From assembly GCA_947448975.1 (NCBI GenBank), contig CANFPR010000039.1, forward strand, positions 1 to 7,659: a stretch of 7,659 bases of DNA, in the 5' to 3' direction. Below the pieces are notes generated by a model. It saw nothing but the letters and a program-made list of their open reading frames with translations, had not been told where the DNA came from and made no database searches. The position numbers were made by a program, and so were the translations under genes. Of the stretch, positions 1-7,093 are shown in pieces (positions within the stretch are counted from its first letter, which is position 1; each line of letters begins with the position of its first letter). This stretch comes from Micrococcales bacterium (lineage in GTDB: Bacteria > Actinomycetota > Actinomycetes > Actinomycetales > Microbacteriaceae).

Positions 1-359
1 AGCGCGTGCGCAATCTGCGATGGGTCGGTTGAGTCGAGCACCACGAGTTCGACACCCGCGGTTCGGGTGATTACCTCGGGGGCCAGCGACGAGCCTCCCA
101 TGCCGCAAAGCACAAATCGGTCTACGCCTTTGGCTGCAAACTCGTTTCGAAGAGCAAGGATGCCCTCAACCAGAGGCTGCGAGTCGCTAGCCGAGGTTAC
201 CCAGCCGAGACGCTTAGAAGACTCGTCTTCGGCGTCTTTGCCCCAAAGAGTGAAGTCTTTGGCAGCAATGCGACTAGCAACCTTGTCGGCAACGAGTTGC
301 GCAATGGTTTGTTCAACTGCCTGAGCAGCCAAACCTGAAACGGCAACCTTTAGGGTCAT
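1..359 (-). CDS. pgi: Glucose-6-phosphate isomerase, N-terminal 119 residues (runs off left edge)
   Basis: Cytosolic isomerase interconverting glucose-6-phosphate and fructose-6-phosphate, which links the pentose phosphate products of Tkt/Tal to glycolysis. Only the N-terminal part lies in the window (ATG at 359-357, open to base 1). The diagnostic stretch is the sugar-phosphate binding loop LCGMGGSSLAPEV at about residues 84-96, followed by VVLDSTDPSQ at about 106-115. It is typical of the PGI type found both as a stand-alone protein and fused to transaldolase. The start is supported by GGAAGG at 375-370, ten bases upstream and inside the end of tal. The ATG directly follows the tal TAA with no gap and in the same reading frame, so translation is probably coupled to tal. 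It is the third visible gene of the tkt-tal-pgi operon. The C-terminal catalytic residues are outside the window, so intactness cannot be judged. Confidence 0.9.
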   Translation of the reverse strand, partial: MTLKVAVSGLAAQAVEQTIAQLVADKVASRIAAKDFTLWGKDAEDESSKRLGWVTSASDSQPLVEGILALRNEFAAKGVDRFVLCGMGGSSLAPEVITRTAGVELVVLDSTDPSQIAHA

Positions 360-1466
360 TTACTTTGCGCCTTCCAAAGCGGTTGCAACGGTTTCAACCA
401 GTTCGTTCCAAGAAACGATGAACTTGTCGACACCTTCGGTTTCGAGCTTTTCGGTTGCTTCGTCGTATGACACTCCGGCAGCGGCAACAGCGTTCAAGAC
501 ATCCTGGGCCTGCGCGTAGTGACCGGTGATGCTGTCGGCAGGTACTACACCGTGGTCAAAGACGGCCTCCATGGTCTTCTCTGGCATGGTGTTTACCAAC
601 TCTGGCGCTACCAACTCGGTTACGTAGAGGGTGTCTGAGAGGTTTGGGTCTTTAACGCCGGTTGAAGCCATGAGTGGGCGCTGCTTGTTGGCACCTGCGG
701 CGGCAAGTGCTGCCCAGCGCTCGTTGTTGAAGTCTTGCTCGTAAACCTGGTAGGCGAGACGGGCGTTTGCAATTGCAGCTCGCGACTTGAGGGCGATTGC
801 CTCTTCGGTTGCGACTGCAACCAGACGGGCGTCGATCTCGGTGTCGACGCGTGAAACGAAGAACGAGGCGACCGAGTGAATCTTGCTGATGTCGTGGCCG
901 TTAGCCTTGGCCTGCTCGATTCCTGAAATGTAGGCCTCGATTACCTCGCGGTAACGTGCCAGCGAGAAGATGAGCGTGACGTTTACGCTGATGCCCAAAG
1001 CGATAACTTCGGTGATGGCCGCAAGCCCTGGCTTGGTTGCCGGAATCTTGATCATCACGTTTTCGCGGTTGACCTTAGCGAAGAGCTCTTTCGCCTGCTT
1101 CACGGTGCCAGCGGTGTCGTTTGCAAGCCCTGGCTCAACCTCGATTGAAACGCGGCCATCAAAGCCGTTTGACTCTGCGTAAACTCCTGCGAAGATGTCG
1201 CAAGCGTCGGCGACATCGCGCGTGGTGATCTCAAAAATCGCCTCGGTGGCCGAAGCGCCGGCGGCTGCCAGCTCGGCAACCTGCTCGGCGTAACCCTCAC
1301 CCTTGGCCAATGCGCCAGCAAAGATGGTTGGGTTGGTGGTTACACCCGAAACCGAACGGCTGCTGATCAGGTCTTTTAGACCGCCAGAGACGATGCGGGA
1401 GCGTGAGAGGTCGTCTAGCCAGATGCTTACGCCATTGGCGGCTAGTTGAGCGAGGGGACTGGTCAT
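360..1466 (-). CDS. tal: Transaldolase (long actinobacterial type, 368 aa)
   Basis: Cytosolic transaldolase of the non-oxidative pentose phosphate pathway. It moves a dihydroxyacetone unit from sedoheptulose-7-phosphate to glyceraldehyde-3-phosphate, giving erythrose-4-phosphate and fructose-6-phosphate. The TIM-barrel motifs are all visible: WLDDLSR (residues 16-22, with the Asp equivalent to E. coli D17 probably D18), [11 protein letters not shown] (41-51, N45), SIEVEP (107-112, E109), VMIKIPAT (137-144, with K140 as the Schiff-base lysine matching E. coli K132), NVTLIFS (162-168) and the [11 protein letters not shown] strand (198-208). [11 protein letters not shown] lies towards the C terminus. 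At 368 aa it matches the longer mycobacterial/actinobacterial subfamily, not the roughly 317-aa E. coli type. The ATG start is supported by AAGGA at 1480-1476, nine bases upstream. It follows tkt after 32 bp and abuts pgi with no gap, so it is the middle gene of one operon. Confidence 0.97.
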   Translation of the reverse strand: MTSPLAQLAANGVSIWLDDLSRSRIVSGGLKDLISSRSVSGVTTNPTIFAGALAKGEGYAEQVAELAAAGASATEAIFEITTRDVADACDIFAGVYAESNGFDGRVSIEVEPGLANDTAGTVKQAKELFAKVNRENVMIKIPATKPGLAAITEVIALGISVNVTLIFSLARYREVIEAYISGIEQAKANGHDISKIHSVASFFVSRVDTEIDARLVAVATEEAIALKSRAAIANARLAYQVYEQDFNNERWAALAAAGANKQRPLMASTGVKDPNLSDTLYVTELVAPELVNTMPEKTMEAVFDHGVVPADSITGHYAQAQDVLNAVAAAGVSYDEATEKLETEGVDKFIVSWNELVETVATALEGAK

Positions 1467-1475
1467 CTTTTTCTT

Positions 1476-1480
1476 TCCTT
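1476..1480 (-). promoter_or_regulatory. Ribosome binding site of tal
   Basis: AAGGA within AAGGAAAG, nine bases before the tal ATG, in the 32-bp gap after the tkt stop. It supports the chosen start. The gap is A/T-rich and shows no hairpin, so there is no sign of a terminator between tkt and tal. Confidence 0.7.
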
Positions 1481-1498
1481 AAAAAATTGTTCTGTTAC

Positions 1499-3592
1499 TT
1501 AGAGGCTTTTTAGCGAGTCGTTGGCGGCAGCCACTACGTTCTCGACAGTCATTCCGAATTCGCGGAACAGGGTCTTGTAGTCGGCCGATGCACCAAAGTG
1601 CTCGATCGATACCGAGCGACCGAAGCCGCCAACATACTTCGACCAACCGAGGCTGAGGCCGGCTTCTACCGAGACGCGGGCGCGAACCGATGCTGGCAGA
1701 ACCTGCTCACGGTATTCGGCGCTCTGCTCTTCGAACCACTCGAGGCAAGGAGCCGAAACCACGCGGGTGGCTACACCCTTGGCTTCGAGGGCTTCGCGAG
1801 CGGCAACTGCAAGCTGAACTTCGGAGCCGGTTGCGATCAAAATCACCTTTGGCTTGCCGTTGCTCGCATCGGCGAGAACGTATGCGCCCTTTGAGGTGTT
1901 GCTGGCTGCAGCAAAAACCACGCCGGTAGCGTCGGCATCGGTGCGGTTGAAAACAGGGATGTTCTGACGCGTCAGCGCGATACCTGCTGGGTTCTTGCGG
2001 CGCTCAAGAATTGTCTTCCAAGCCCAAGCAACTTCGTTGGCATCGCCGGGGCGAACAACGTCGAGGTTTGGAATGGCGCGAAGAGTAGCGATCTGCTCGA
2101 TCGGCTGGTGGGTAGGGCCGTCTTCGCCGAGAGCCACCGAGTCGTGAGTCCAAACAAAGATCGATGGAACGCCCATGAGAGCCGCCAGGCGAACTGCCGG
2201 ACGCATGTAGTCGCTGAAAATCAAGAAGGTTCCACCGAATACGCGGGTGTTTCCGTGAAGTGAGATTCCGTTGAGAATCGCACCCATCGCGTGTTCACGA
2301 ATACCGAAGTGAAGTACGCGACCGTACTTGTCGCCGGTCCACTCGTGAGTCGACCACTCGGCCGGCACGAATGAGCGCGCACCCTCGATGGTGGTGTTGT
2401 TCGACTCGGCTAGGTCGGCCGAGCCACCCCAGAGTTCAGGCATGACCTTGGCAATGGCGTTAATTACCTTGCCCGACGAAGCGCGGGTTGAAACCTCGGT
2501 GCCGCCTTCGAACACCGGCAGAGCGGCTTCGAGTTCGGTTGGGGTTTCGCCACGCGAAACGCGGTCGAAAAGTTCTTTGTTGGCTGGGTTTGAACCGGCC
2601 CAGTCGTCGAACTGAACCTGCCACCCGGCGCGAACCTGATCGGCGTAAGCCTGGTATCCGCGGGTGTGAGCAATAACCTCAGGGGCTACGTCGAAGGTCT
2701 TCTCGGGGTCGAAGCCAAGAGCTACTTTTAGCCCGGCAAGCTCTTCGGCGCCTAGAGCTGATCCGTGAATCTTGCCGGTGTTCTGCTTCTTTGGCGAAGG
2801 CCAACCAATGATGGTTCGCAAGGTGATCAACGATGGCTTGTCGGTTACCGACTTGGCCTTCTCGATTGCGTTGTAAAGCTCTTCTAGGTCTTCGACGTAG
2901 TTTCCGGTCTTCTTCCAGTCGACCACCTGAGTGTGCCAGCCGTAGGCCTCGTAGCGCTTGCTGAGGTCTTCGGTGAAAGCGATGTTGGTGTCATCTTCGA
3001 TTGAGATCTGGTTGGAGTCGTAGATGACCACGAGGTTTCCGAGTTGCTGGTGGCCGGCTAGCGACGCAGCTTCAGCGGTTACACCTTCTTGCATGTCGCC
3101 GTCACCGGCGATTACATAAACGAAGTGGTCGAATGGGCTGGTGCCAGATGCGGCGTTCGGGTCGAATAGTCCGCGCTCGTAGCGTGCTGCATAAGCAAAG
3201 CCGGTTGCCGAAGCAAGGCCCTGACCGAGTGGACCGGTGGTGATTTCGACGCCCTTGGTGTGGCCATACTCAGGGTGACCAGGAGTAGCCGAACCCCAGG
3301 TGCGAAGTGCCTTTAGGTCGTCGAGCTCAAGGCCGTATCCGTGCAGGTACAACTGGTTGTAGATGGTGAGCGATGAGTGCCCGACCGACAAGATAAAGCG
3401 GTCACGGCCAACCCAGCGGTCGTCTTTGGGGTCGTGGCGCATTACCTTGTTGAACAACAGGTAGGCAACCGGTGCGAGGCTGATTGCGGTTCCAGGGTGG
3501 CCGTTGCCAACCTTTTCAACAGCATCTGCTGCAAGAACGCGTGCGGTGTTTACGGCCTTGGAATCTAGTTCTGACCACTGGAATGCTGACAA
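1499..3592 (-). CDS. tkt: Transketolase (697 aa)
   Basis: Thiamine-diphosphate enzyme that transfers two-carbon ketol units between sugar phosphates in the pentose phosphate pathway; cytosolic homodimer. The domain order is complete. The N-terminal ThDP domain has GNGHPG (29-34, H32), GHSS (71-74, H72), the H106 region, PLGQGLA (121-127), the GDGDMQEG metal/diphosphate motif (163-170, D164) and SNQI (193-196, N194). IHGS (275-278, H276) follows. The pyrimidine domain has GGSADLAESN (389-398), GIREHAMG (430-437, with E433 as the catalytic Glu matching yeast E418) and WTHDS (481-485, H483). A C-terminal domain follows, ending in a family-typical way. Length is normal. The start is TTG at 3592-3590, chosen because GAAGGAG lies at 3604-3598 with a 5-base spacer and because the N terminus (MSAFQWSELDSKAVNTARVL) fits the actinobacterial family. 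It is the first gene of the tkt-tal-pgi operon and is divergent from ctaB. Confidence 0.98.
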   Translation of the reverse strand: MSAFQWSELDSKAVNTARVLAADAVEKVGNGHPGTAISLAPVAYLLFNKVMRHDPKDDRWVGRDRFILSVGHSSLTIYNQLYLHGYGLELDDLKALRTWGSATPGHPEYGHTKGVEITTGPLGQGLASATGFAYAARYERGLFDPNAASGTSPFDHFVYVIAGDGDMQEGVTAEAASLAGHQQLGNLVVIYDSNQISIEDDTNIAFTEDLSKRYEAYGWHTQVVDWKKTGNYVEDLEELYNAIEKAKSVTDKPSLITLRTIIGWPSPKKQNTGKIHGSALGAEELAGLKVALGFDPEKTFDVAPEVIAHTRGYQAYADQVRAGWQVQFDDWAGSNPANKELFDRVSRGETPTELEAALPVFEGGTEVSTRASSGKVINAIAKVMPELWGGSADLAESNNTTIEGARSFVPAEWSTHEWTGDKYGRVLHFGIREHAMGAILNGISLHGNTRVFGGTFLIFSDYMRPAVRLAALMGVPSIFVWTHDSVALGEDGPTHQPIEQIATLRAIPNLDVVRPGDANEVAWAWKTILERRKNPAGIALTRQNIPVFNRTDADATGVVFAAASNTSKGAYVLADASNGKPKVILIATGSEVQLAVAAREALEAKGVATRVVSAPCLEWFEEQSAEYREQVLPASVRARVSVEAGLSLGWSKYVGGFGRSVSIEHFGASADYKTLFREFGMTVENVVAAANDSLKSL

Positions 3593-3597
3593 GACAG

Positions 3598-3604
3598 CTC
3601 CTTC
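3598..3604 (-). promoter_or_regulatory. Ribosome binding site deciding the TTG start of tkt
   Basis: GAAGGAG on the minus strand, five bases before TTG 3592-3590. The strong match fixes a TTG start for this gene. Confidence 0.8.
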
Positions 3605-3631
3605 AACTTTTATTCGAAACGATAAGTGTTC

Positions 3632-3672
3632 TTAGGTTGGCGCCGTCGCCTAAATGAATCAAAAACGCCAAC
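3632..3672. repeat. Short nested inverted repeats in the tkt/ctaB divergent region
   Basis: Several short complementary arms overlap here: GTTGGCG (3636-3642) with CGCCAAC (3666-3672), TTAGG (3632-3636) with CCTAA (3649-3653), and GGCG (3639-3642) with CGCC (3647-3650) around a 4-base loop. They could be a regulator site or a folded part of the tkt leader RNA, but arms of 4-7 bases can arise by chance. No U-tract follows on either strand, so this is not a terminator. Confidence 0.25.
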
Positions 3673-3696
3673 AGAAAAGGCGTGGAATTCGTCTTC

Positions 3697-3702
3697 AGTC
3701 TA
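3697..3702 (-). promoter_or_regulatory. Candidate -10 box for the tkt-tal-pgi operon (TAGACT)
   Basis: Reading leftward, the sequence is TATAGACT, and TAGACT fits the actinobacterial TANNNT -10 pattern. No convincing -35 is visible 16-19 bases upstream. If used, transcription would start near 3690 and give a leader of about 100 bases. That leader would contain the short inverted repeats at 3632-3672. The call rests on the hexamer and on its recurrence in the other intergenic regions of this window. Confidence 0.3.
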
Positions 3703-3750
3703 TACCCGCACAACTCTCATCGGCGGGAATTCTGGCGGGTTGCAGTCATT

Positions 3751-3756
3751 TAGACT
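3751..3756 (+). promoter_or_regulatory. Candidate -10 box for ctaB (TAGACT), suggesting a leaderless transcript
   Basis: TAGACT matches TANNNT and ends eight bases before the ctaB ATG at 3765, so initiation would fall at or within a couple of bases of the A of the start codon. No Shine-Dalgarno sequence precedes that ATG (the eight bases before it read TATTCGAG). Both points agree with a leaderless mRNA, which is common in actinobacteria. No clear -35 is visible. Confidence 0.4.
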
Positions 3757-3764
3757 TATTCGAG

Positions 3765-4715
3765 ATGACCACAAAAACCAGCCCAAAATCGACGCCGCGC
3801 ACGGTGTCGCCGGTTGGCAAACTCAAGGCATACTTTGCGCTAACCAAGCCGCGGGTCATCGAACTGTTACTTATCACAACCGTTCCTACGATGATCCTGG
3901 CCCAGTCGACCATCGGGGGAGGCTTTCCGAACCTATGGCTCGTGCTTGCAACGTTGGTTGGTGGAGCACTTTCGGCCGGCTCGGCAAACGCCTTTAACTG
4001 CTACATCGATGCAGACATCGACAAAATCATGGGGCGCACCAAGAACCGCCCGCTGGTTACCGGCGAACTTTCGAAGACCGAGGCCCTGTGGTTTGCCTGG
4101 ATTGTCGGCGTAGGTTCGGTGCTCTGGCTGGGGCTACTCACCAACTGGCTGGCGGCATCTCTTTCGTTTAGCGCAATTGCTTTCTATGTGCTCGTTTACA
4201 CCCTGCTGCTCAAGCGTCGTACGCCACAAAACATTGTTTGGGGCGGAGCCGCTGGCGCCATGCCGGTGCTCATCGGCTGGGCCGCAGTAACCAACTCACT
4301 CAGCGTTTCAGCTTGGCTACTGTTCCTCGTGATTTTCCTCTGGACACCGCCACACTACTGGCCGCTTTCAATCAAGTACCGCGAAGACTACTCGGCGGCC
4401 GGGGTTCCTATGCTTCCGGTGGTTCGCTCGCCTCTGGTTGTGGGCATTCAAATCGTTTTGTACTCGTGGGCTTTGGTGGTTTCATCACTGCTGCTAATTC
4501 CAGCGGCCGACATGGGCTTGATCTACACCGTGATCGCCATTGCATCTGGCGCTTGGTTCTTGAGTGATGCAACCAAGCTCTACGTTCAAAGCAAAGCCGG
4601 GGAAGTTAGTAACCCGATGAGGCTATTTCACGGTTCGATCAGCTACTTGACTCTGCTGTTTATCGCGATCGCGATCGACCCACTACTGCACTTTGGGTTG
4701 TTTAATCTCTTCTAA
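3765..4715 (+). CDS. ctaB: Protoheme IX farnesyltransferase (heme O synthase), 316 aa
   Basis: Membrane prenyltransferase of the UbiA superfamily that adds a farnesyl group to heme B to make heme O, the substrate of CtaA. The visible signatures are [18 protein letters not shown] (residues 26-43), the first Asp-rich motif [19 protein letters not shown] (78-96; N78, D82, D86 bind prenyl diphosphate through Mg), [21 protein letters not shown] (151-171) and the second motif [15 protein letters not shown] (205-219), preceded by LWTPPHYW (192-199). About nine hydrophobic segments run from residue 32 to 312. The frame stays open upstream to 3654, but I chose ATG 3765. It gives the family's usual length of about 300-315 aa, and the extra 37 upstream residues are not family-like. 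The gene is divergent from tkt, as in other actinobacteria. Its last 33 bases overlap the end of the convergent phr. Confidence 0.95.
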   Translation: MTTKTSPKSTPRTVSPVGKLKAYFALTKPRVIELLLITTVPTMILAQSTIGGGFPNLWLVLATLVGGALSAGSANAFNCYIDADIDKIMGRTKNRPLVTGELSKTEALWFAWIVGVGSVLWLGLLTNWLAASLSFSAIAFYVLVYTLLLKRRTPQNIVWGGAAGAMPVLIGWAAVTNSLSVSAWLLFLVIFLWTPPHYWPLSIKYREDYSAAGVPMLPVVRSPLVVGIQIVLYSWALVVSSLLLIPAADMGLIYTVIAIASGAWFLSDATKLYVQSKAGEVSNPMRLFHGSISYLTLLFIAIAIDPLLHFGLFNLF

Positions 4716-6083
4716 TCGCGCCAACGATTCGTTGCGTTCGGCGGCATGGTCAACAATCGGCTGGGCGTAGCCGCCAGCGTAGCCGTCTGCCAAAAGCCAA
4801 GGTTCGTGCACGGCGCCATCATCAATGTGACGCAACTCTGGTACGTATTTGCGCACGTAATCGCCATTCGGATCAAACTTGAGGCCCTGTAGCACCGGAT
4901 TAAAAATGCGGTAGTAAGGAGAGGCATCTGTGCCGCAACCTGCGGTCCACTGCCATCCGTGAGAATTTGAGGCTGGATCGAAATCGGTCAGCCAGTTTTC
5001 GAACCATTCGGCACCGCGCTGCCACTCAATGTGCAGGTCTTTTACCAAAAACGATGCCACGATCATTCGCACTCGGTTGTGCACCCAACCTTCGGCAATC
5101 AGCTGACGCATGCCGGCGTCTACCATCGGGTAACCCGTTCGACCTTCCATCCATGCTCGCAATCGCGACTCACCCAGATCAGTGCCGTCGTCGTAGCGCA
5201 TGTTGGCGAATCTTGGTTCGAGATAGTCGGTTAGCGAGCCTGGATTGTGCCAGAGCACATCGGCGTAAAACTCTCGCCAAGCCAGCTCTTTGGCAAACAC
5301 CACCTCACCGGCCGAATCGCTCAGTCGAGCGAGCAAGGTTCTCGGATGAATCTCACCGTGGGCCAGCGCGTGGCTCAGGTGGCTGGTGCCAGAGAGATCG
5401 GCTCGATTGCGGTTTTCGTCGTATCCGGTAAGTGCACCGCGTTCAATAAAACGTTCAAAGGTCTTAAGCGCATAACGTTCGCCAGCGCGAATGGTCTTTT
5501 TGGCAACCTGGATGCCCGCAAATTTTTCTTCAATCGCGGGAGAGTCGAAGCCAATGTGCGTCGAAGCACGACTCCAGAGCGCACCGGGGCTGAGTTGATA
5601 CGGTTGCTCCCAGCCGAGGTTCATCCATGCTCGGTAAAACGGCGTGTAGACGCGAAATGGCGTGCCATCTAGCTTCAAGACTCTGCCCGGAGCAACCGCG
5701 TAGTTTCCGGGCCCAACGTGCAGCTTGAGGCCCGCAGCTTCGAGCGCCGCGCGGCTAGATTTCATAAACTCAACGGTTTTGGTGTCGTAAGCTGCGCTCA
5801 CAAAGACATCGGTGATGCCTTCTGCTTTGGCTAGCGAGATGATGCCCGAGACCGGCTCACCTAAAACATTTAGTTTGTCGCCCAGGTCACGGTTGAGTTC
5901 ACGCCAAGACTGCCAGAGTGACTCGCGACGCCAGGGGGAGTGCTCGCCAGAATCTTCGTAATCGATTGGGCTGACCACGGCAAAGACCCGCGAATCGGTT
6001 TTGCTGGCTAACTCGATGGCTTGGTTGAGCGCCGGATGATCGCTCAGCCGAAGATCGCGTCTAAACCAGAAAATGGTTGCCAT
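4683..6083 (-). CDS. phr: Deoxyribodipyrimidine photolyase, class I (466 aa)
   Basis: FAD-dependent light-driven repair of cyclobutane pyrimidine dimers in DNA. The N-terminal alpha/beta antenna domain begins with [17 protein letters not shown] (residues 4-20). The C-terminal helical FAD domain carries ELAWREFY (266-273, with E266 and W269 matching the E. coli substrate-contact residues E274 and W277), [12 protein letters not shown] (317-328), WVHNRVRM (333-340), [11 protein letters not shown] (344-354), ASNSHGWQW (371-379, with N373 at the flavin-N5 position), [12 protein letters not shown] (385-396) and HEPW (426-429). Of the E. coli Trp triad, W354 and W377 are kept, while the outermost (E. 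coli W306) appears to be Tyr296. The second chromophore cannot be told from sequence alone. The ATG is four bases after the ctaA stop and has no well-placed Shine-Dalgarno (AAGGTG is 16 bases away), so translation is probably coupled to ctaA. The 3' end overlaps ctaB by 33 bases. Confidence 0.95.
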   Translation of the reverse strand: MATIFWFRRDLRLSDHPALNQAIELASKTDSRVFAVVSPIDYEDSGEHSPWRRESLWQSWRELNRDLGDKLNVLGEPVSGIISLAKAEGITDVFVSAAYDTKTVEFMKSSRAALEAAGLKLHVGPGNYAVAPGRVLKLDGTPFRVYTPFYRAWMNLGWEQPYQLSPGALWSRASTHIGFDSPAIEEKFAGIQVAKKTIRAGERYALKTFERFIERGALTGYDENRNRADLSGTSHLSHALAHGEIHPRTLLARLSDSAGEVVFAKELAWREFYADVLWHNPGSLTDYLEPRFANMRYDDGTDLGESRLRAWMEGRTGYPMVDAGMRQLIAEGWVHNRVRMIVASFLVKDLHIEWQRGAEWFENWLTDFDPASNSHGWQWTAGCGTDASPYYRIFNPVLQGLKFDPNGDYVRKYVPELRHIDDGAVHEPWLLADGYAGGYAQPIVDHAAERNESLARLEEIKQPKVQ

Positions 6084-6087
6084 CTAA

Positions 6088-6969
6088 CTAAGCGACTTTC
6101 ACCTTGGTCACCAAGCGCTGAAGCGTAAGTAAGGCAAGCGCGGTTGAAGCGCCGAGCATGTGCAGACCGACCAGCAGAGGCGGAACACCCCAGCGCGATT
6201 GCAGCACTCCGATAACGGCCTGGAAGACGATGGTTGCCAGCAGGAAAGCGCTGATTTTGAGGGCGCGCGAGCCCGATCGCTCGCCCGATTTCCACAGCAA
6301 TGCAACCTGAACCAGAACCAGAATCAACAGCAGGTAGCCGGGGTAGGAGTGGTAGTGCTGCCAAAGCTCTAGGTCTAGACCGTTTCGAGGGGTTTTGGCG
6401 TCTCCCGAGTGCGGGCCTGCACCGGTCACCATTACTCCAACCAAAACCGCTACCCAACCAATCACCACGATCATGGCCGAGAGCACCGTAGACGGCGCGT
6501 TGCTCACCCAGCCCTTGGCTCTAGCGAACAAAACGGCTGCCAGGGCAATCATCACCGCACTGGTCACAAAGTGCAGCCCAACCACCCATGGGTTGAGGTT
6601 GGTCAAAACGCTGATGCCACCGATAACGGCCTGAGCAGGGATACCCAGGAGCAAGCCAACAGCTGGCTTGCGAAGTTTCAGCGATTTGCTTTCGGTGTAG
6701 CGAAACACCGTGACGAGGGTCAGCACCGCGATGACCACCAGGGCAAAGGTAAGCATGCGGTTGGTGAATTCGATGACACCGTGGATTCCCATGGCAGGCA
6801 CGTTGACCAGCGACTCGGCCGTACAAGTTGGCCAGGTCGGACATCCGAGCCCTGAGCCGGTAAGACGCACGAAACCGCCGGTTACGACGATCGCGATCTG
6901 ACTAACCAGCGATAGCCAGACATAAAGCGACAGGCGCTTTGCCGAAAACAGCGGAGCCAAGATAGCCAA
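6088..6969 (-). CDS. ctaA: Heme A synthase (COX15/CtaA family), 293 aa
   Basis: Membrane monooxygenase that oxidises the C8 methyl of heme O to the formyl group of heme A for the aa3-type cytochrome oxidase. About eight hydrophobic helices are visible (roughly 13-35, 65-88, 103-122, 130-148, 160-182, 205-226, 237-256, 263-284), in the family's two pseudo-repeated halves. Motifs are GSGLGCPTWPTC (38-49; Cys pair C43/C49), IEFTNR (66-71; conserved E67), GLHFVTSA (131-138; H133), VTGAGPHSGD (181-190), HYHSYPGYL (205-213) and GLHMLGAS (268-275; H270). The helix-2 ligand position, His in Bacillus CtaA, is Asn70 here. The start is TTG 6969-6967, supported by GAAAGG at 6982-6977 with a 7-base spacer. 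It is the first gene of a two-gene ctaA-phr unit and is divergent from sufB. Confidence 0.95.
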   Translation of the reverse strand: MAILAPLFSAKRLSLYVWLSLVSQIAIVVTGGFVRLTGSGLGCPTWPTCTAESLVNVPAMGIHGVIEFTNRMLTFALVVIAVLTLVTVFRYTESKSLKLRKPAVGLLLGIPAQAVIGGISVLTNLNPWVVGLHFVTSAVMIALAAVLFARAKGWVSNAPSTVLSAMIVVIGWVAVLVGVMVTGAGPHSGDAKTPRNGLDLELWQHYHSYPGYLLLILVLVQVALLWKSGERSGSRALKISAFLLATIVFQAVIGVLQSRWGVPPLLVGLHMLGASTALALLTLQRLVTKVKVA

Positions 6970-6976
6970 TCAAAAA

Positions 6977-6982
6977 CCTTTC
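6977..6982 (-). promoter_or_regulatory. Ribosome binding site deciding the TTG start of ctaA
   Basis: GAAAGG on the minus strand, seven bases before TTG 6969-6967. No ATG or GTG is better placed, so TTG is the supported start. A second in-frame TTG nine bases further in is less well spaced. Confidence 0.65.
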
Positions 6983-7005
6983 GAGTCTGCACTACCGCGC
7001 GCGCC

Positions 7006-7029
7006 CTGCCTCGTTTAGACTTGAGGCAG
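7006..7029 (+). promoter_or_regulatory. Candidate suf promoter with operator-like inverted repeat
   Basis: A perfect inverted repeat, CTGCCTC (7006-7012) and GAGGCAG (7023-7029), flanks a 10-base spacer. TAGACT (7016-7021), a TANNNT-type -10 box, starts in the spacer. The layout (palindromic arms on both sides of a -10) is what a repressor site over a promoter looks like. If the box is used, transcription begins near 7028 and leaves a leader of about 165 bases before sufB. The site could also act on ctaA, which starts 37 bases away on the other strand. No regulator gene is adjacent in this window. No run of T follows the stem on either strand, so a terminator is unlikely. Confidence 0.4.
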
Positions 7030-7093
7030 ATTCAAGCCGGATTACCGACTTTTTGGGCGCTGTAGCCCGTGAGCATTCGCTCTAAACAAGTCT

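Noticed and set aside
67..324. Plus-strand open frame opposite the left-edge gene
   Set aside because: It is antisense to clear glucose-6-phosphate isomerase sequence and its composition is that of a complementary-strand shadow.
3654..3764. N-terminal extension of ctaB by 37 residues from ATG 3654
   Set aside because: It makes the protein longer than the family norm, has no Shine-Dalgarno, and would place the candidate -10 boxes of both ctaB and tkt inside coding sequence.
4664..4678. GCGATCGC palindrome run near the end of ctaB, resembling a highly iterated palindrome
   Set aside because: It encodes Ile-Ala-Ile-Ala-Ile-Asp of a membrane helix in ctaB and occurs once here; coding explains it.
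6044..6855. Long overlapping frames on both strands across ctaA
   Set aside because: They are rich in Arg, Pro, His and Gln with no family resemblance, while the ctaA frame shows complete COX15/CtaA motifs and membrane helices.
7055..7068. GGGC/GCCC hairpin as a terminator
   Set aside because: The stem is only four bases and the T-run lies before it on the plus strand. On the minus strand the stem is followed by A's, not T's.
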